Source: Streptomyces physcomitrii (lineage in GTDB: Bacteria; Actinomycetota; Actinomycetes; Streptomycetales; Streptomycetaceae). From it: 64,000 nt of DNA. The stretch spans positions 59,177 through 123,176 of the forward strand of contig NZ_JAAWWP010000021.1 of the NCBI RefSeq assembly GCF_012273655.1. Reading direction: 5' to 3'. The notes below the pieces were generated by a model. It was given only the letters and a program-made list of their open reading frames with translations, searched no databases and was not told the DNA's origin. Within the stretch, counting starts at the first letter, position 1, and every line of letters starts with the position of its first letter. This document shows positions 7,932 to 16,147 of this stretch, piece by piece. A program made the translations under genes and the position numbers.

Positions 7932-8039
7932 TCAGAAGGTGCGACAGAGCATGGCGGCGACGCGGCACAGGTCCACTGCCCGCCGCTTCGTGAGATCCGC
8001 CTGTCCCCGGTGGTGGGAACGGCTCTGGGTGCACCGCAT
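7932..8039 (-). CDS. 35-residue Cys-containing leader peptide upstream of sulfurtransferase
   Basis: An ATG at 8039 opens a 35-residue peptide with a basic middle (LTKRRAVDLCRVAAMLCRTF at the C-terminus) and cysteines at 3, 25 and 32. The VDLCRV-x-x-x-LCR ending matches the 'putative leader peptide' type often seen in front of sulfur and cysteine genes in Streptomyces. It ends 133 bp before the rhodanese start, enough for an attenuator or a translation-coupled switch. Cysteine-responsive leader peptides are described in mycobacteria; that this one senses cysteine supply is inference. Confidence 0.75.
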   Translation of the reverse strand: MRCTQSRSHHRGQADLTKRRAVDLCRVAAMLCRTF

Positions 8040-8305
8040 GACTGCGATCGTAGGGACGGACAGGCGGCCGTGTCACCGGCGTGTCAAATGATGAGACGCG
8101 ATCATCCGGATACTGGAATCTGCACACCTCCCCGCCTCGATCGGGCACCGCGCGGCCGTACTGCGGCGCACCTCACATCTACGGTACGGACGGGTGCGTC
8201 TCGTATGGCGGACTTGGCAGGTGACACGCGGGCGGGGGACGGGGCGACCGCCTCCCGGGAGCGGGCGCCCCCGGGAGCGGGCCTCGCCAGGAGCCGGGCG
8301 GGCCC

Positions 8306-9079
8306 CTACGAGCCCAGCTTCACCCCGGCGCCCGTCACGGAGACGTCGACGCCGTCCTTCGCGGCCTCGACCTTGTCCAGGTGGATGCCCGCGGGCAGGC
8401 CGCTGATCTGCTGCTGGAAGTCGGTGATCTCGCGCACCTTGTCCTCGGCGACCTTCACCGGGATCTTCGGCAGCGCGTCGGCGTGCACCTTCACGATGTC
8501 GCCGTCGACCCGGGCGCTGCTCATCACGTACACCGGGTCCGGCAGCGCCCGCCCGAGCACGGTGGCCCGCACCTCGACCTTGATCCGGCCGTTGCCGCCG
8601 TCCGAGAGCCCGGTCACCTTGGCGGTGACGCCGGGGGCCAGCTCCATCGGCTCGACCTGGGCGGCCTTGAGGAGTTCGGCGTAGGAGACGGTGGCGGTGC
8701 CACTGGCGCGCTTGGCGGTGGCCGAGCTGTAGTCGCCGGAGAACTCCACGTCGTGCAGCGTGGCGTCGAGGCGCTCGATGAGGACGGAGTCGGCGCCCTC
8801 GCGGGTGGAGTCCTGGCCGTCCTGCGAGCCCGCCGGGGTCTCGGTCCGCGCGCGGTAGTCGTCCATCCGGATCTCGACCTCGTCCAGGGTGCCGCCCGCG
8901 GCCTGGGTGAGGAAGGGGAAGCCCTTGATCGAGACGTCCGGGTTCTTGTCCAGGCCCTCGCTCTCGCGCACCTTGTCCGCCGCCTTGCCCTCGGCGTAGT
9001 TGACGGCGATCCGGTCGACCGCCACGAAGAGGCCCCCGAGGACCACCAGGACGATCAAAGTTATTCGCAGTGCGCGCAT
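8306..9079 (-). CDS. DUF2993 (LmeA-like) phospholipid-binding envelope protein
   Basis: The product has about 257 residues. An N-terminal signal anchor (MRALRITLIVLVVLGGLFVAV) is followed by the DUF2993 body with KNPDVSIKGFPFLTQAAGG, the block typical of the family. The mycobacterial relative LmeA is a periplasmic phospholipid-binding protein. The protein should sit outside the membrane, tethered by its N-terminus. A GTG at 9097 would add six residues; I prefer the ATG at 9079. It is monocistronic. A short inverted repeat (arms 8252-8259 and 8270-8277) downstream may terminate it. Confidence 0.85.
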   Translation of the reverse strand: MRALRITLIVLVVLGGLFVAVDRIAVNYAEGKAADKVRESEGLDKNPDVSIKGFPFLTQAAGGTLDEVEIRMDDYRARTETPAGSQDGQDSTREGADSVLIERLDATLHDVEFSGDYSSATAKRASGTATVSYAELLKAAQVEPMELAPGVTAKVTGLSDGGNGRIKVEVRATVLGRALPDPVYVMSSARVDGDIVKVHADALPKIPVKVAEDKVREITDFQQQISGLPAGIHLDKVEAAKDGVDVSVTGAGVKLGS

Positions 9080-9249
9080 TCTCCGTGAATCCCCCACCTC
9101 AGAGGTCAGTGCCGGCCGAGCCTAACCCGCGCGTACGCCCCGCTCCGGATGTACCGGATGTTGTCGACCAGCTGTGACGGACCGGCACGGGGCGTACGGC
9201 CGCGGGCACGGGGTGTGGCACGGGGACCGGAGCGGGCGTCCGGGCGGGC

Positions 9250-10842
9250 TCAGCCGAGGAGTTCGCCCGCCAGGTAGACGGCGGGTGCGGCGGCGGCCAG
9301 CGGCAGGGCCACGCCCGCGGTCATGTGCACGAAGCGGGACGGGTAGTCGTAGCTCGCCGCCCGGTGCCCGACCAGCGCGCAGACGCCCGCCGCGAGTCCG
9401 ATCACCGCGCCCTCGACGGTGCTCGCGTCCCCGGCGAGGGCGCTCACCCCGGCCGTCACCGCGCCCATGCCCGCGGCGGCCAGCAGGGCGAGCAGCGCGG
9501 AGGGCGCGGTCGGCAGCGGCAGCGCGCGCACCAGCATCGCCAGGGCCACCGCGGCCCCGCCGACACCGACCGCCTCGGGCGGCGCGGCGAGGTGACCGGC
9601 GGCGACCACCGTCAGGGCGGCCGAGGTCAGGGTGGCCATCAGCGCCGTCATCCGCTCGTCGGCCGAGGCGGTGCTGCGCAGTTGCAGGACCAGGGTGCCG
9701 AGCACCGCGAGCGCGATCGCGCCGAGCAGCGCCACCGGGGCGTTCCCGCGCCCGCCCGCGAGCACCGCCACGTCCGCGGTGAGCCCGGCGGCGAAGGCGA
9801 GCAGGATCCCCTGCCGCGCGGGCCACATCCCGTTCAGCCGGAACCAGCCCGCCGCGGTCACGGCCTGCAGCAGCACCAGCGGCACCACCAGCCCGTACGC
9901 GCCGGCCGCCGAGGCCCCGCAGAGGATCAGCGCGAGCAGCGCGGTCAGCCCCGCGGGCTGGAGCCCCGGCTCGATGACCGGCGAGCGGCCCTCCGCCCGC
10001 GCCCGCTGCGCCGCGGTGAGCGGCTCGTCCCGGGGCGGGACCGGCGCCGCCCCGTGCCCCGGCGCCGCGAAGGCCGCGGGGGCGGGCTCCCGCCCGGCGG
10101 CCCCCCGCGCTCCGGGCTGCTGCCCGGCCGCCGGATACTCCGCGGACTCCGCCTGCTGCTGCGGAAGCGGAAAGGCCGTGTCGGTGTCCGTCGCCTGCGG
10201 CTGTGACTGGGGCTGGGGCTGGGGCTGTGACTGTGACTGGGGCTGTGACTGCGGGAGCGGCTGGTCGTACGTCCCGTAACCGGGGTGCCCGGCGTGGGCG
10301 GCGGGCTGCGCGTCGTACGCCCCGCCGCCGTCCGGGGTGTACCCGCCGGAGGCGCCGGGTGCCGCGCCGTACTGCCCGTTTCCGTCCGGCCCGCCGTACT
10401 GTCCCGGCCCGTCCGGGGCGCCGGGCGCCGCGCCGTACGGCGCGCCCGGCCGGCCCTCGTACGGCTGCTGCCCCGGGTAGCCGTCCTGTCCGGCGTAGGG
10501 CTGCTGACCGGTGTAGGGCTCCTGTCCGGAGTAGGACCGCTCACCGGAGTAGGACTGCTGTCCGCCGTACTGCTGCGGGTTCTCGTAGGCGTACGTCCGC
10601 GGGTCGGGGCCGGGGTAGGCCTGCTGCCCGGGGTACTGCTCCTGTCCCGGGTACGACTGCGGGTCCCCGTAGGCGTAGGACTGCTGTCCGGGGTACGCGG
10701 GCGGCTGCTCGGCGGGGGTGCCCGGGTCGGCGGCGTACGGCTGCTGCTCGCCGTAGGGCCGCGGGTCCTCGTCTCGGGGACGGCGGGGGGAGGAGTGCTC
10801 GTAGGCGCCGTCCTCGTACGGCTGGTGCGTCATCGTGCTCAT
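9250..10842 (-). CDS. Tyr-Pro-Gly-Gln repeat protein with polytopic membrane domain
   Basis: This 530-residue protein has two very different halves. Residues 1 to about 290 are disordered, with many PGQ(Q/E)xYxGQ-type repeats and an alternating Gln-Pro-Gln-Ser run. Residues from about 298 to the end hold roughly eight hydrophobic helices, ending LPLAAAAPAVYLAGELLG. The first ATG (10842) overlaps the moaD-like stop as ATGA. A second ATG at 10833 has the better AGGAGG spacing (nine bases), so the true start may be there. No enzyme motif is visible. Coupling to the MoaD-like gene is clear; the meaning is unknown. It could be a membrane scaffold that condenses through its Tyr/Gln-rich tail (inference). 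Confidence 0.8.
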   Translation of the reverse strand: MSTMTHQPYEDGAYEHSSPRRPRDEDPRPYGEQQPYAADPGTPAEQPPAYPGQQSYAYGDPQSYPGQEQYPGQQAYPGPDPRTYAYENPQQYGGQQSYSGERSYSGQEPYTGQQPYAGQDGYPGQQPYEGRPGAPYGAAPGAPDGPGQYGGPDGNGQYGAAPGASGGYTPDGGGAYDAQPAAHAGHPGYGTYDQPLPQSQPQSQSQPQPQPQSQPQATDTDTAFPLPQQQAESAEYPAAGQQPGARGAAGREPAPAAFAAPGHGAAPVPPRDEPLTAAQRARAEGRSPVIEPGLQPAGLTALLALILCGASAAGAYGLVVPLVLLQAVTAAGWFRLNGMWPARQGILLAFAAGLTADVAVLAGGRGNAPVALLGAIALAVLGTLVLQLRSTASADERMTALMATLTSAALTVVAAGHLAAPPEAVGVGGAAVALAMLVRALPLPTAPSALLALLAAAGMGAVTAGVSALAGDASTVEGAVIGLAAGVCALVGHRAASYDYPSRFVHMTAGVALPLAAAAPAVYLAGELLG

Positions 10843-11093
10843 CCTCCTGCGAACGGCGGGAGCACTTCGACGGTGCCGCCCTCGGCCAGCCGTACCGTCT
10901 CATGTCCGCGGGTGCCCACGGGCAGCGAGTCGACCAGGAAGGAGCAGCGCGCGAGGACGCGGACCAGTTCGCCCGGGTGCCGCTCGCGGGCCGCGTCCAG
11001 CGCCTCCGCCAGCGTCGCCGCCTCGTACGGCTCCTGGTCCACCCCGGCCGCGGACTTCGCCGCCGCCCAGTAGCGGATCGTGCCGATCGCCAT
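10839..11093 (-). CDS. MoaD/ThiS-family sulfur-carrier protein
   Basis: This 84-residue ubiquitin-like protein ends in Gly-Gly (VEVLPPFAGG), the tail that is adenylated and thiocarboxylated to carry sulfur for molybdopterin, thiamine or cysteine synthesis. The start MAIGTIRYWAAAKSAAG fits MoaD-like proteins. Its stop overlaps the start of the following membrane-protein gene by four bases. No MoaE or MoeB gene is adjacent, so the acceptor pathway is not evident. The rhodanese gene 3 kb away is a possible sulfur source (inference). Confidence 0.88.
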   Translation of the reverse strand: MAIGTIRYWAAAKSAAGVDQEPYEAATLAEALDAARERHPGELVRVLARCSFLVDSLPVGTRGHETVRLAEGGTVEVLPPFAGG

Positions 11094-11448
11094 CCGGTGC
11101 TCCCTTTCCGGTTACTCGGCTGATGCTCCCGGGCGCGCCGACGCCCGTGGCGCGGCCTTCCGCGAGGTGCCGGTCCACTGTGCCACGACCGGCCCGGGCA
11201 ACCGTCCCGTACGGGCTGCGGGCAGGCACCTACGCGGCGGGAGGCACGGACAAGGTGCGCCGGTGGCAGTCCGATGGGCGGCCGTCCCCGGTACCGGCCC
11301 GACTCCGACCGACCGCGCGCCAACTCCGTGCCGCACGGCGGGAGATGGCTGGAGAACTCCGCACCTTCACATTAATTCCGTTCATCAGGACGGAAGTTGT
11401 GCCACCTTGAATCTGGATGTGCATGCACACGAGGGAACGGGGAGAGGC
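11094..11448. promoter_or_regulatory. Divergent intergenic region between the moaD-like gene and the EACC1-caspase pair
   Basis: These 355 bp hold promoters for both directions. Just upstream of the EACC1 gene is a lower-GC patch (CACATTAAT at 11369-11377) followed by a small inverted repeat TTCCGT/ACGGAA (11376-11381 and 11390-11395, 8-nt gap). It may be the promoter/operator of the caspase operon. Nothing else is recognisable. Confidence 0.4.
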
Positions 11449-11892
11449 ATGCGGATCACGTTCACCACACCGGGCATGGAGCGGGCGAAGGACGCGGAGG
11501 ACCTGGAGTCGCTGGCGGACTGGCTGGCCCGGGACCGCGCGCTGCGCCTCGGCGGCGTCCGGGTAGAACCCCTCGCCGGACCGCCCACGGGCACGATGAG
11601 CGCACACACCGATACCGTCCAGGCGGTGTGCGCGGCCGTGTCGACAGTCCTGCTCCTCGCCGAGAGCGTGCGCTCTTGGTACTCCTCGAGGCGGGACCGG
11701 GAATCGGCGCCCCGAGTGATCGTCCAGGTGTACGGCGCGGGCAGCGAGGCCGGACAGATCCGGGAACTCCTGCGCGCAACAGGCTGTGAACTCGGGGAAC
11801 CGGCGGCGGAGTCCGCAGCGGACGGAACGACCGAAGGCGGCACCACCGGAACCGGCGGGCCCGCCTCCGCGGACGACGAGGACGCCCGGTGA
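11449..11892 (+). CDS. EACC1-type effector-associated constant component
   Basis: The 147-residue protein starts MRITFTTPGM after a GGAGAGG site. It has an N-terminal region ending DWLARDRALRLGGVRVEP, a hydrophobic helix (residues about 57-71) ending SVRSWYSSRR, a beta strand RVIVQVYGAG, and an acidic Gly/Thr-rich tail. This order matches the 'effector-associated constant component 1' family, described by comparative genomics beside caspase-like and other effectors in predicted conflict systems. It overlaps the caspase gene by four bases (GTGA), so the two are made together. It may anchor, sense for, or restrain the caspase; none of this is shown for this protein. Confidence 0.82.
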   Translation: MRITFTTPGMERAKDAEDLESLADWLARDRALRLGGVRVEPLAGPPTGTMSAHTDTVQAVCAAVSTVLLLAESVRSWYSSRRDRESAPRVIVQVYGAGSEAGQIRELLRATGCELGEPAAESAADGTTEGGTTGTGGPASADDEDAR

Positions 11893-13865
11893 CCGGCGTG
11901 CCCGCCCCCGGCCAGGACAGTGCGGACGTCGACAAGGGGCGCGTAGATCCGGCACGCTCTGTCTGCCTGCTCGTCGGCGTGGACGACTACGAGACGCTGG
12001 AGCGCCTGACGAGCGTCATACACAACCTTGCCCGCCTCGCGGAGATCTTCCGCGACAAGGACATCGGCGGCTTCCCCGAGGACCGGGTGATCCTCCTCGC
12101 CAACCCGCGCGAGGCCACCGACCTCACCGACGCCATCGAGCGAGCCGGGGAGCGCGCCGAGGACACCCTGCTCGTGTACTACGCGGGGCACGGCCTCCTC
12201 AGCACGGAGAACCGGCTCTACCTGACCCTGCCCAAGTCGCGCCCCGCCCGCCCTGAGGGCTGGGTCAACACCACGCACATAAGAGACGCCATCGAGCGCA
12301 GTGCGGCCCGGCGGATCGTGCTCATCCTGGACTGCTGCTTCAGCGGCGGCTGGGTGCGGCAGGGTGAGGAGTACTCCGGGATCAACGGCGCCGACCTCGC
12401 CCTCGGCACCCTGGACGAACTCAGCACGGGCACCTACACCCTGGCCTCCGCCCCGCACAACCGACGCTCCCACGCACCTCACGCGGACCGCCCCTCGGCC
12501 TTCACCGGCGCCCTCGTCGACACCCTGACCACGGGCGACCCCGAAGGGGGCGAGACACTCAGCCTGGGCAGCATCTTCGTACAGGTGCGGCGCCGGGTGC
12601 TGGCCATGCGCCTGCCCGAGTCGCAGGAGCCGCAGGCCCGCGACGAGAACGGCCTCGCCGACCTGGGGCTCGTCCTGAACGCCGCCCGCCGCCCGGCTCC
12701 GCCGCCACCGGAGCCCGTGCACCCACCGGCGCCTCTCGCCCGCCGCAAGCTGCTCCTCTGCGCGACTGCCGGGCTGGCCCTGGGGGTCCTCGGCACGCTC
12801 TTGGCGCCACCGCTCGCGCACCGGCTGGACCCCGGCACCCCGCAGCACGCCTACGGGGACTGCTCCCCCGACGCCGCGCTGCTCGACCACTCCGACGCAC
12901 TGGACAAGACGGAGACCGACAGCGAGGCCGTCGAGGGCCTCTCCGGGCTGAGCTTCGCCCCGGGGCAGCCGGGGAAGCTGTACGCCGTCACCGACAACGA
13001 ACCGACGCGGATCTTCCCGCTCGGCTTCGGCACCGCCGAGAAACTGACCCCGAAGGCCGGGCGCGCCCGTACGTTGCGGGGCGGCGAGGGCAGCCAGGGG
13101 CTCGGCTGGCTCGACGCGGAGGCCCTCGCGGTGGAGAAGGGCGCCAGGACCGCGCTGGTGGCCGCCGAGACCGGGCCGACCCTACGGCGGTTCAGCCTGG
13201 AGTCGGGCCTCCAGGTCGGGAAGGCGCTGCCACTGCCCTCCACCCTGAGCACCTGGCCCGAGGGCGGTGCGCAGACCGGACGGACCCTCGAGTCCCTGGC
13301 GATCACGCCGAAGGCGGAGCACCTCTACCTCGCCACCGAGGCACCGCTGGCGCAGGACGGCGACGAACGCGGCAGGGGCCTGATCCGCATCCAGCGCTTC
13401 ACCGGCACCCCGAACGGCGACTACCGGGCCGACGAGGAGTTCGCCTACCGCACCGACCCCGGACTGAACCTGGTGGAGCTGGTGGCTGTGGACGAGGACC
13501 GTCTGCTCGCCCTGGAACGGCAGTACACCGAGGGTCTGGGAAACGCGATCCGGGTCAAGGACATCTCGCTGCGGGGCGCGGCCGACGTGTCCCGGGAGAA
13601 GTCCCTCTACCAGGCACCCGCCGACGTCTTCCTGCACAGCACCCTGCTCTTCGACCTCGCGGACTGCCCGGCGGGCAGCCCGGGGGAGGTCGCACCCGCA
13701 GGCGTCCAGGCCAACCCGCTGCTCGGCAACGTGGAGGGGATGGCCCTGGGCAGCACACTGACCGACGGCCCCCACGAGGGCCGTCGCTCCCTGTTCCTGG
13801 TGACCGACGACAACGGCAGCAAGGCCCAGATCACGCGGCTGTACTCGATGGCCGTAGCGCTCTGA
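11889..13865 (+). CDS. Membrane-tethered caspase-like protease fused to an extracellular phytase-like beta-propeller domain
   Basis: This 658-residue fusion begins with a peptidase C14 (caspase-like) domain (about 24-265), with catalytic His101 in YYAGHG and Cys150 in DCCFSG. A proline-rich linker and one TM helix (about 287-308) follow. The C-terminal domain (about 335-655) has the block order of the 'esterase-like activity of phytase' family (GLSGLSFAP, DAEALAV, LESLAITP, LVELVAVDEDRLLALER). Topology would place the protease in the cytoplasm and the propeller outside. The GTG start overlaps the EACC1 stop. Bacterial caspase-like proteins beside EACC1 are predicted suicide or defence effectors. 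The extracellular domain could be a ligand sensor that triggers the protease (inference). The pair interrupts otherwise conserved housekeeping genes, which suggests an accessory origin. Confidence 0.85.
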   Translation: MTGVPAPGQDSADVDKGRVDPARSVCLLVGVDDYETLERLTSVIHNLARLAEIFRDKDIGGFPEDRVILLANPREATDLTDAIERAGERAEDTLLVYYAGHGLLSTENRLYLTLPKSRPARPEGWVNTTHIRDAIERSAARRIVLILDCCFSGGWVRQGEEYSGINGADLALGTLDELSTGTYTLASAPHNRRSHAPHADRPSAFTGALVDTLTTGDPEGGETLSLGSIFVQVRRRVLAMRLPESQEPQARDENGLADLGLVLNAARRPAPPPPEPVHPPAPLARRKLLLCATAGLALGVLGTLLAPPLAHRLDPGTPQHAYGDCSPDAALLDHSDALDKTETDSEAVEGLSGLSFAPGQPGKLYAVTDNEPTRIFPLGFGTAEKLTPKAGRARTLRGGEGSQGLGWLDAEALAVEKGARTALVAAETGPTLRRFSLESGLQVGKALPLPSTLSTWPEGGAQTGRTLESLAITPKAEHLYLATEAPLAQDGDERGRGLIRIQRFTGTPNGDYRADEEFAYRTDPGLNLVELVAVDEDRLLALERQYTEGLGNAIRVKDISLRGAADVSREKSLYQAPADVFLHSTLLFDLADCPAGSPGEVAPAGVQANPLLGNVEGMALGSTLTDGPHEGRRSLFLVTDDNGSKAQITRLYSMAVAL

Positions 13866-13983
13866 CGCGCTGCACCTGGACTCTGCGGCTCCTCGGTTCA
13901 CCGACTGTGCGGCTCCCCCGGCCGGGTCACCGTGCCCCACGGCCGCGGGTGCCGCACGCGCTGGAGCCGTCCGAGGCGCGCGC

Positions 13984-14967
13984 TCATCCGTCAGGAAGGT
14001 CGCGGTCGTCCGCGCTCACCGTGGCACGGCGCACGATCCACTTCCCGATCCGGTCGAGGACCGCGTCCGGGGCCGCGTTCTCCGCGTGGCCCATGCCCGG
14101 CTCGATCCACAGCTCGGCGTGGCCGTCCGCGGCCCGGGCCAGCATGTGCGGATGGTCGAGCGGGAAGTAGGGGTCCCGGTCGCCGTGGACCAGGAGCAGC
14201 GGGACCGGCGCGATGTACGGGACGGCCTCGGCGGGCGAGGGCGGGACCGGGTTCCAGTCGCGGGAGTGGATCCGGGTGCGGAAGCCGAGGCGGCCGACCA
14301 GGCGTCCCTCGGGCCGCAGCACCAGCCAGTGCAGCCTGCGCATGGGTGCCGTGCCCCGGTAGAACCACCGGGCGGGGGCGCTCACGGAGACCACCGCCAC
14401 CGGTCGCGCTGCCGTGCGCCCCTTGTGCGCCCCCTGCGCTGCCGAGCACTCCCCTGCTCCCCCGGCCTCGGCGGCGGCACGGCCGCTCCCGGCCAGGGCC
14501 TCGTCCGCCGGGTCCGCCGCCTGGGCCGCCCGGTCCGCCTCTGCCCGCGCCTCCGCCGCGTGCCGGAGCACCACCGAGCCGCCCATGGAGAAGCCCACGG
14601 TCGCCACCCGCCGGTAGCCGAGCGAGCGGGCCCACGCCACGACGGCCGCCAGATCGAGCAGCTCCCGGTCGCCGACCGTGGAACGTCCGCCGGAACCCCC
14701 GTGACCGCGAAAGGAAAACGTGACCACGGGCGCGTAACGCGTGAGAACCCGCGCGGCGCGGCGCAGATGCGGGCGGTCACGCGAACCGGTGAATCCGTGC
14801 GCGAGGACGATCACAAGATCATCCGGGGCGGTCCCGGACCCCGGACCGGGCGCGTGGGCGGCCTCCAGGGCCACTCCGTCCGAGGTGTGGACGGTCCCGA
14901 GCTGGGCAGGCGCCGTGACGGGCCGCACAGAAGAGCCATGGTTCCGACCTGCCTCATCACCACTCAT
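13984..14967 (-). CDS. Alpha/beta hydrolase
   Basis: The 327-residue product has the oxyanion segment LAHGFTGSRDRPH, the nucleophile elbow GFSMGGS, the acid in HGDRDPYFP and the histidine in GMGHAE, a complete catalytic triad in order. An Ala/Gly-rich insertion of about 45 residues after the elbow strand (DRAAQAADPADEALAG onward) is unusual and may be a variable lid or loop. The start ATG at 14967 avoids a low-quality upstream extension. It is divergent from glnR; the location upstream of glnR is typical of Streptomyces. Substrate unknown. Confidence 0.85.
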   Translation of the reverse strand: MSGDEAGRNHGSSVRPVTAPAQLGTVHTSDGVALEAAHAPGPGSGTAPDDLVIVLAHGFTGSRDRPHLRRAARVLTRYAPVVTFSFRGHGGSGGRSTVGDRELLDLAAVVAWARSLGYRRVATVGFSMGGSVVLRHAAEARAEADRAAQAADPADEALAGSGRAAAEAGGAGECSAAQGAHKGRTAARPVAVVSVSAPARWFYRGTAPMRRLHWLVLRPEGRLVGRLGFRTRIHSRDWNPVPPSPAEAVPYIAPVPLLLVHGDRDPYFPLDHPHMLARAADGHAELWIEPGMGHAENAAPDAVLDRIGKWIVRRATVSADDRDLPDG

Positions 14968-15299
14968 GTGGGCTATTCTGCTGGGAATGAGGATCCGGGC
15001 AGCGACGCCCCCGGGTCCTTTTGTGCTTCGGGTGGCGCTGCCACCGCGTTGTATACGAACGGCCCTCCGCGATTCCCCCCGGGGAACCGCGGATAAGAGC
15101 ACTCTGGCCGTCCGACGGCAACGGCGCCGTCGGACGCGCGGCACACTGCTTCCCCGGAAGCGGTGCCGCACCGTACGAAGCAGTGCCGCATGACCCGGGC
15201 CCCCGGGGCCCGGAGGTACCCCCATCGAAGGGACCGAGGAGGAACCGACGAAATGGGCGAGCGAACCGTGCACACGACGCGCAGGGCAGGTGGAGTCCG
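14968..15299. promoter_or_regulatory. Divergent control region of the hydrolase gene and glnR
   Basis: A 332-bp gene-free region serves hydrolase transcription leftward and glnR rightward. It contains AT-richer patches near 14970-14990 and 15050-15060, plausible promoter cores. No conserved GlnR box could be assigned by eye. Confidence 0.4.
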
Positions 15300-16124
15300 A
15301 TGAGCTCCCTGCTGCTGCTGACCAACGCCCTCCAGCCGTCGACGGAGGTGCTCCCCGCGCTCGGCCTGCTGCTGCACAACGTGCGGGTCGCCCCCGCCGA
15401 GGGCCCCGCACTCGTGGACACCCCGGGCGCCGACGTCATCCTGATCGACGGCCGCCGGGACCTGCCGCAGGTCCGCAACCTGTGTCAGCTGCTGCGCTCC
15501 ACCGGACCCGGCTGCCCGCTCGTGCTCGTCGTGACCGAGGGCGGGCTCGCCGCGGTCACCGCGGACTGGGGCATCGACGACGTGCTGCTGGACACCGCGG
15601 GACCGGCCGAGGTCGAGGCCCGGCTGCGGCTCGCGATGGGCCGCCAGCAGATCGCCACCGACGACTCCCCGATGGAGATCCGCAACGGCGACCTCTCGGT
15701 CGACGAGGCCACCTACAGCGCCAAGCTCAAGGGCCGGGTGCTCGACCTCACCTTCAAGGAGTTCGAGCTCCTGAAGTACCTGGCCCAGCACCCGGGCCGG
15801 GTCTTCACCCGCGCCCAGCTGCTCCAGGAGGTCTGGGGCTACGACTACTTCGGCGGCACCCGCACGGTCGATGTGCACGTGCGAAGGCTGCGCGCCAAGC
15901 TCGGCCCCGAACACGAGTCGCTGATCGGCACCGTCCGCAACGTCGGCTACCGCTTCGTCACCCCGGAGAAGCCGGACCGCGGCGCTTCCGCAGGTGAGGG
16001 GAGCTCCGGCAAGGGCGCCGGGAAGTCCGCGAAGAGCGGGGCAAAGCAGGACGACTCGGACGAGGACGCGGCGGCGAGGGTCGTCGCGGAAGCAGAAGCA
16101 GCGGTACGCCCTGCAAAGAGGTAG
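15300..16124 (+). CDS. glnR: GlnR, global nitrogen response regulator
   Basis: This 274-residue OmpR-type regulator has an atypical receiver domain (1-120) and a winged-helix DNA-binding domain (about 130-225, LTFKEFELLKYLAQHPGRVF and RTVDVHVRRLRAKLG). The N-terminus MSSLLLLTNALQPSTEVLP is the GlnR one. GlnR is an orphan that activates or represses ammonium assimilation genes (glnA, amtB, glnII, nirB and others) and competes with PhoP at some promoters. The pst and ppk phosphate genes lie in the same region. The Ala/Lys/Ser-rich tail after residue 225 is longer than usual and probably disordered. Confidence 0.95.
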   Translation: MSSLLLLTNALQPSTEVLPALGLLLHNVRVAPAEGPALVDTPGADVILIDGRRDLPQVRNLCQLLRSTGPGCPLVLVVTEGGLAAVTADWGIDDVLLDTAGPAEVEARLRLAMGRQQIATDDSPMEIRNGDLSVDEATYSAKLKGRVLDLTFKEFELLKYLAQHPGRVFTRAQLLQEVWGYDYFGGTRTVDVHVRRLRAKLGPEHESLIGTVRNVGYRFVTPEKPDRGASAGEGSSGKGAGKSAKSGAKQDDSDEDAAARVVAEAEAAVRPAKR

Positions 16125-16147
16125 GGGTGCCCGCGTAGACTTCGCGG

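Noticed and set aside
12218..13940. Minus-strand frames opposite the caspase gene
   Set aside because: No domain or RBS; the caspase reading has catalytic motifs and a coupled start.
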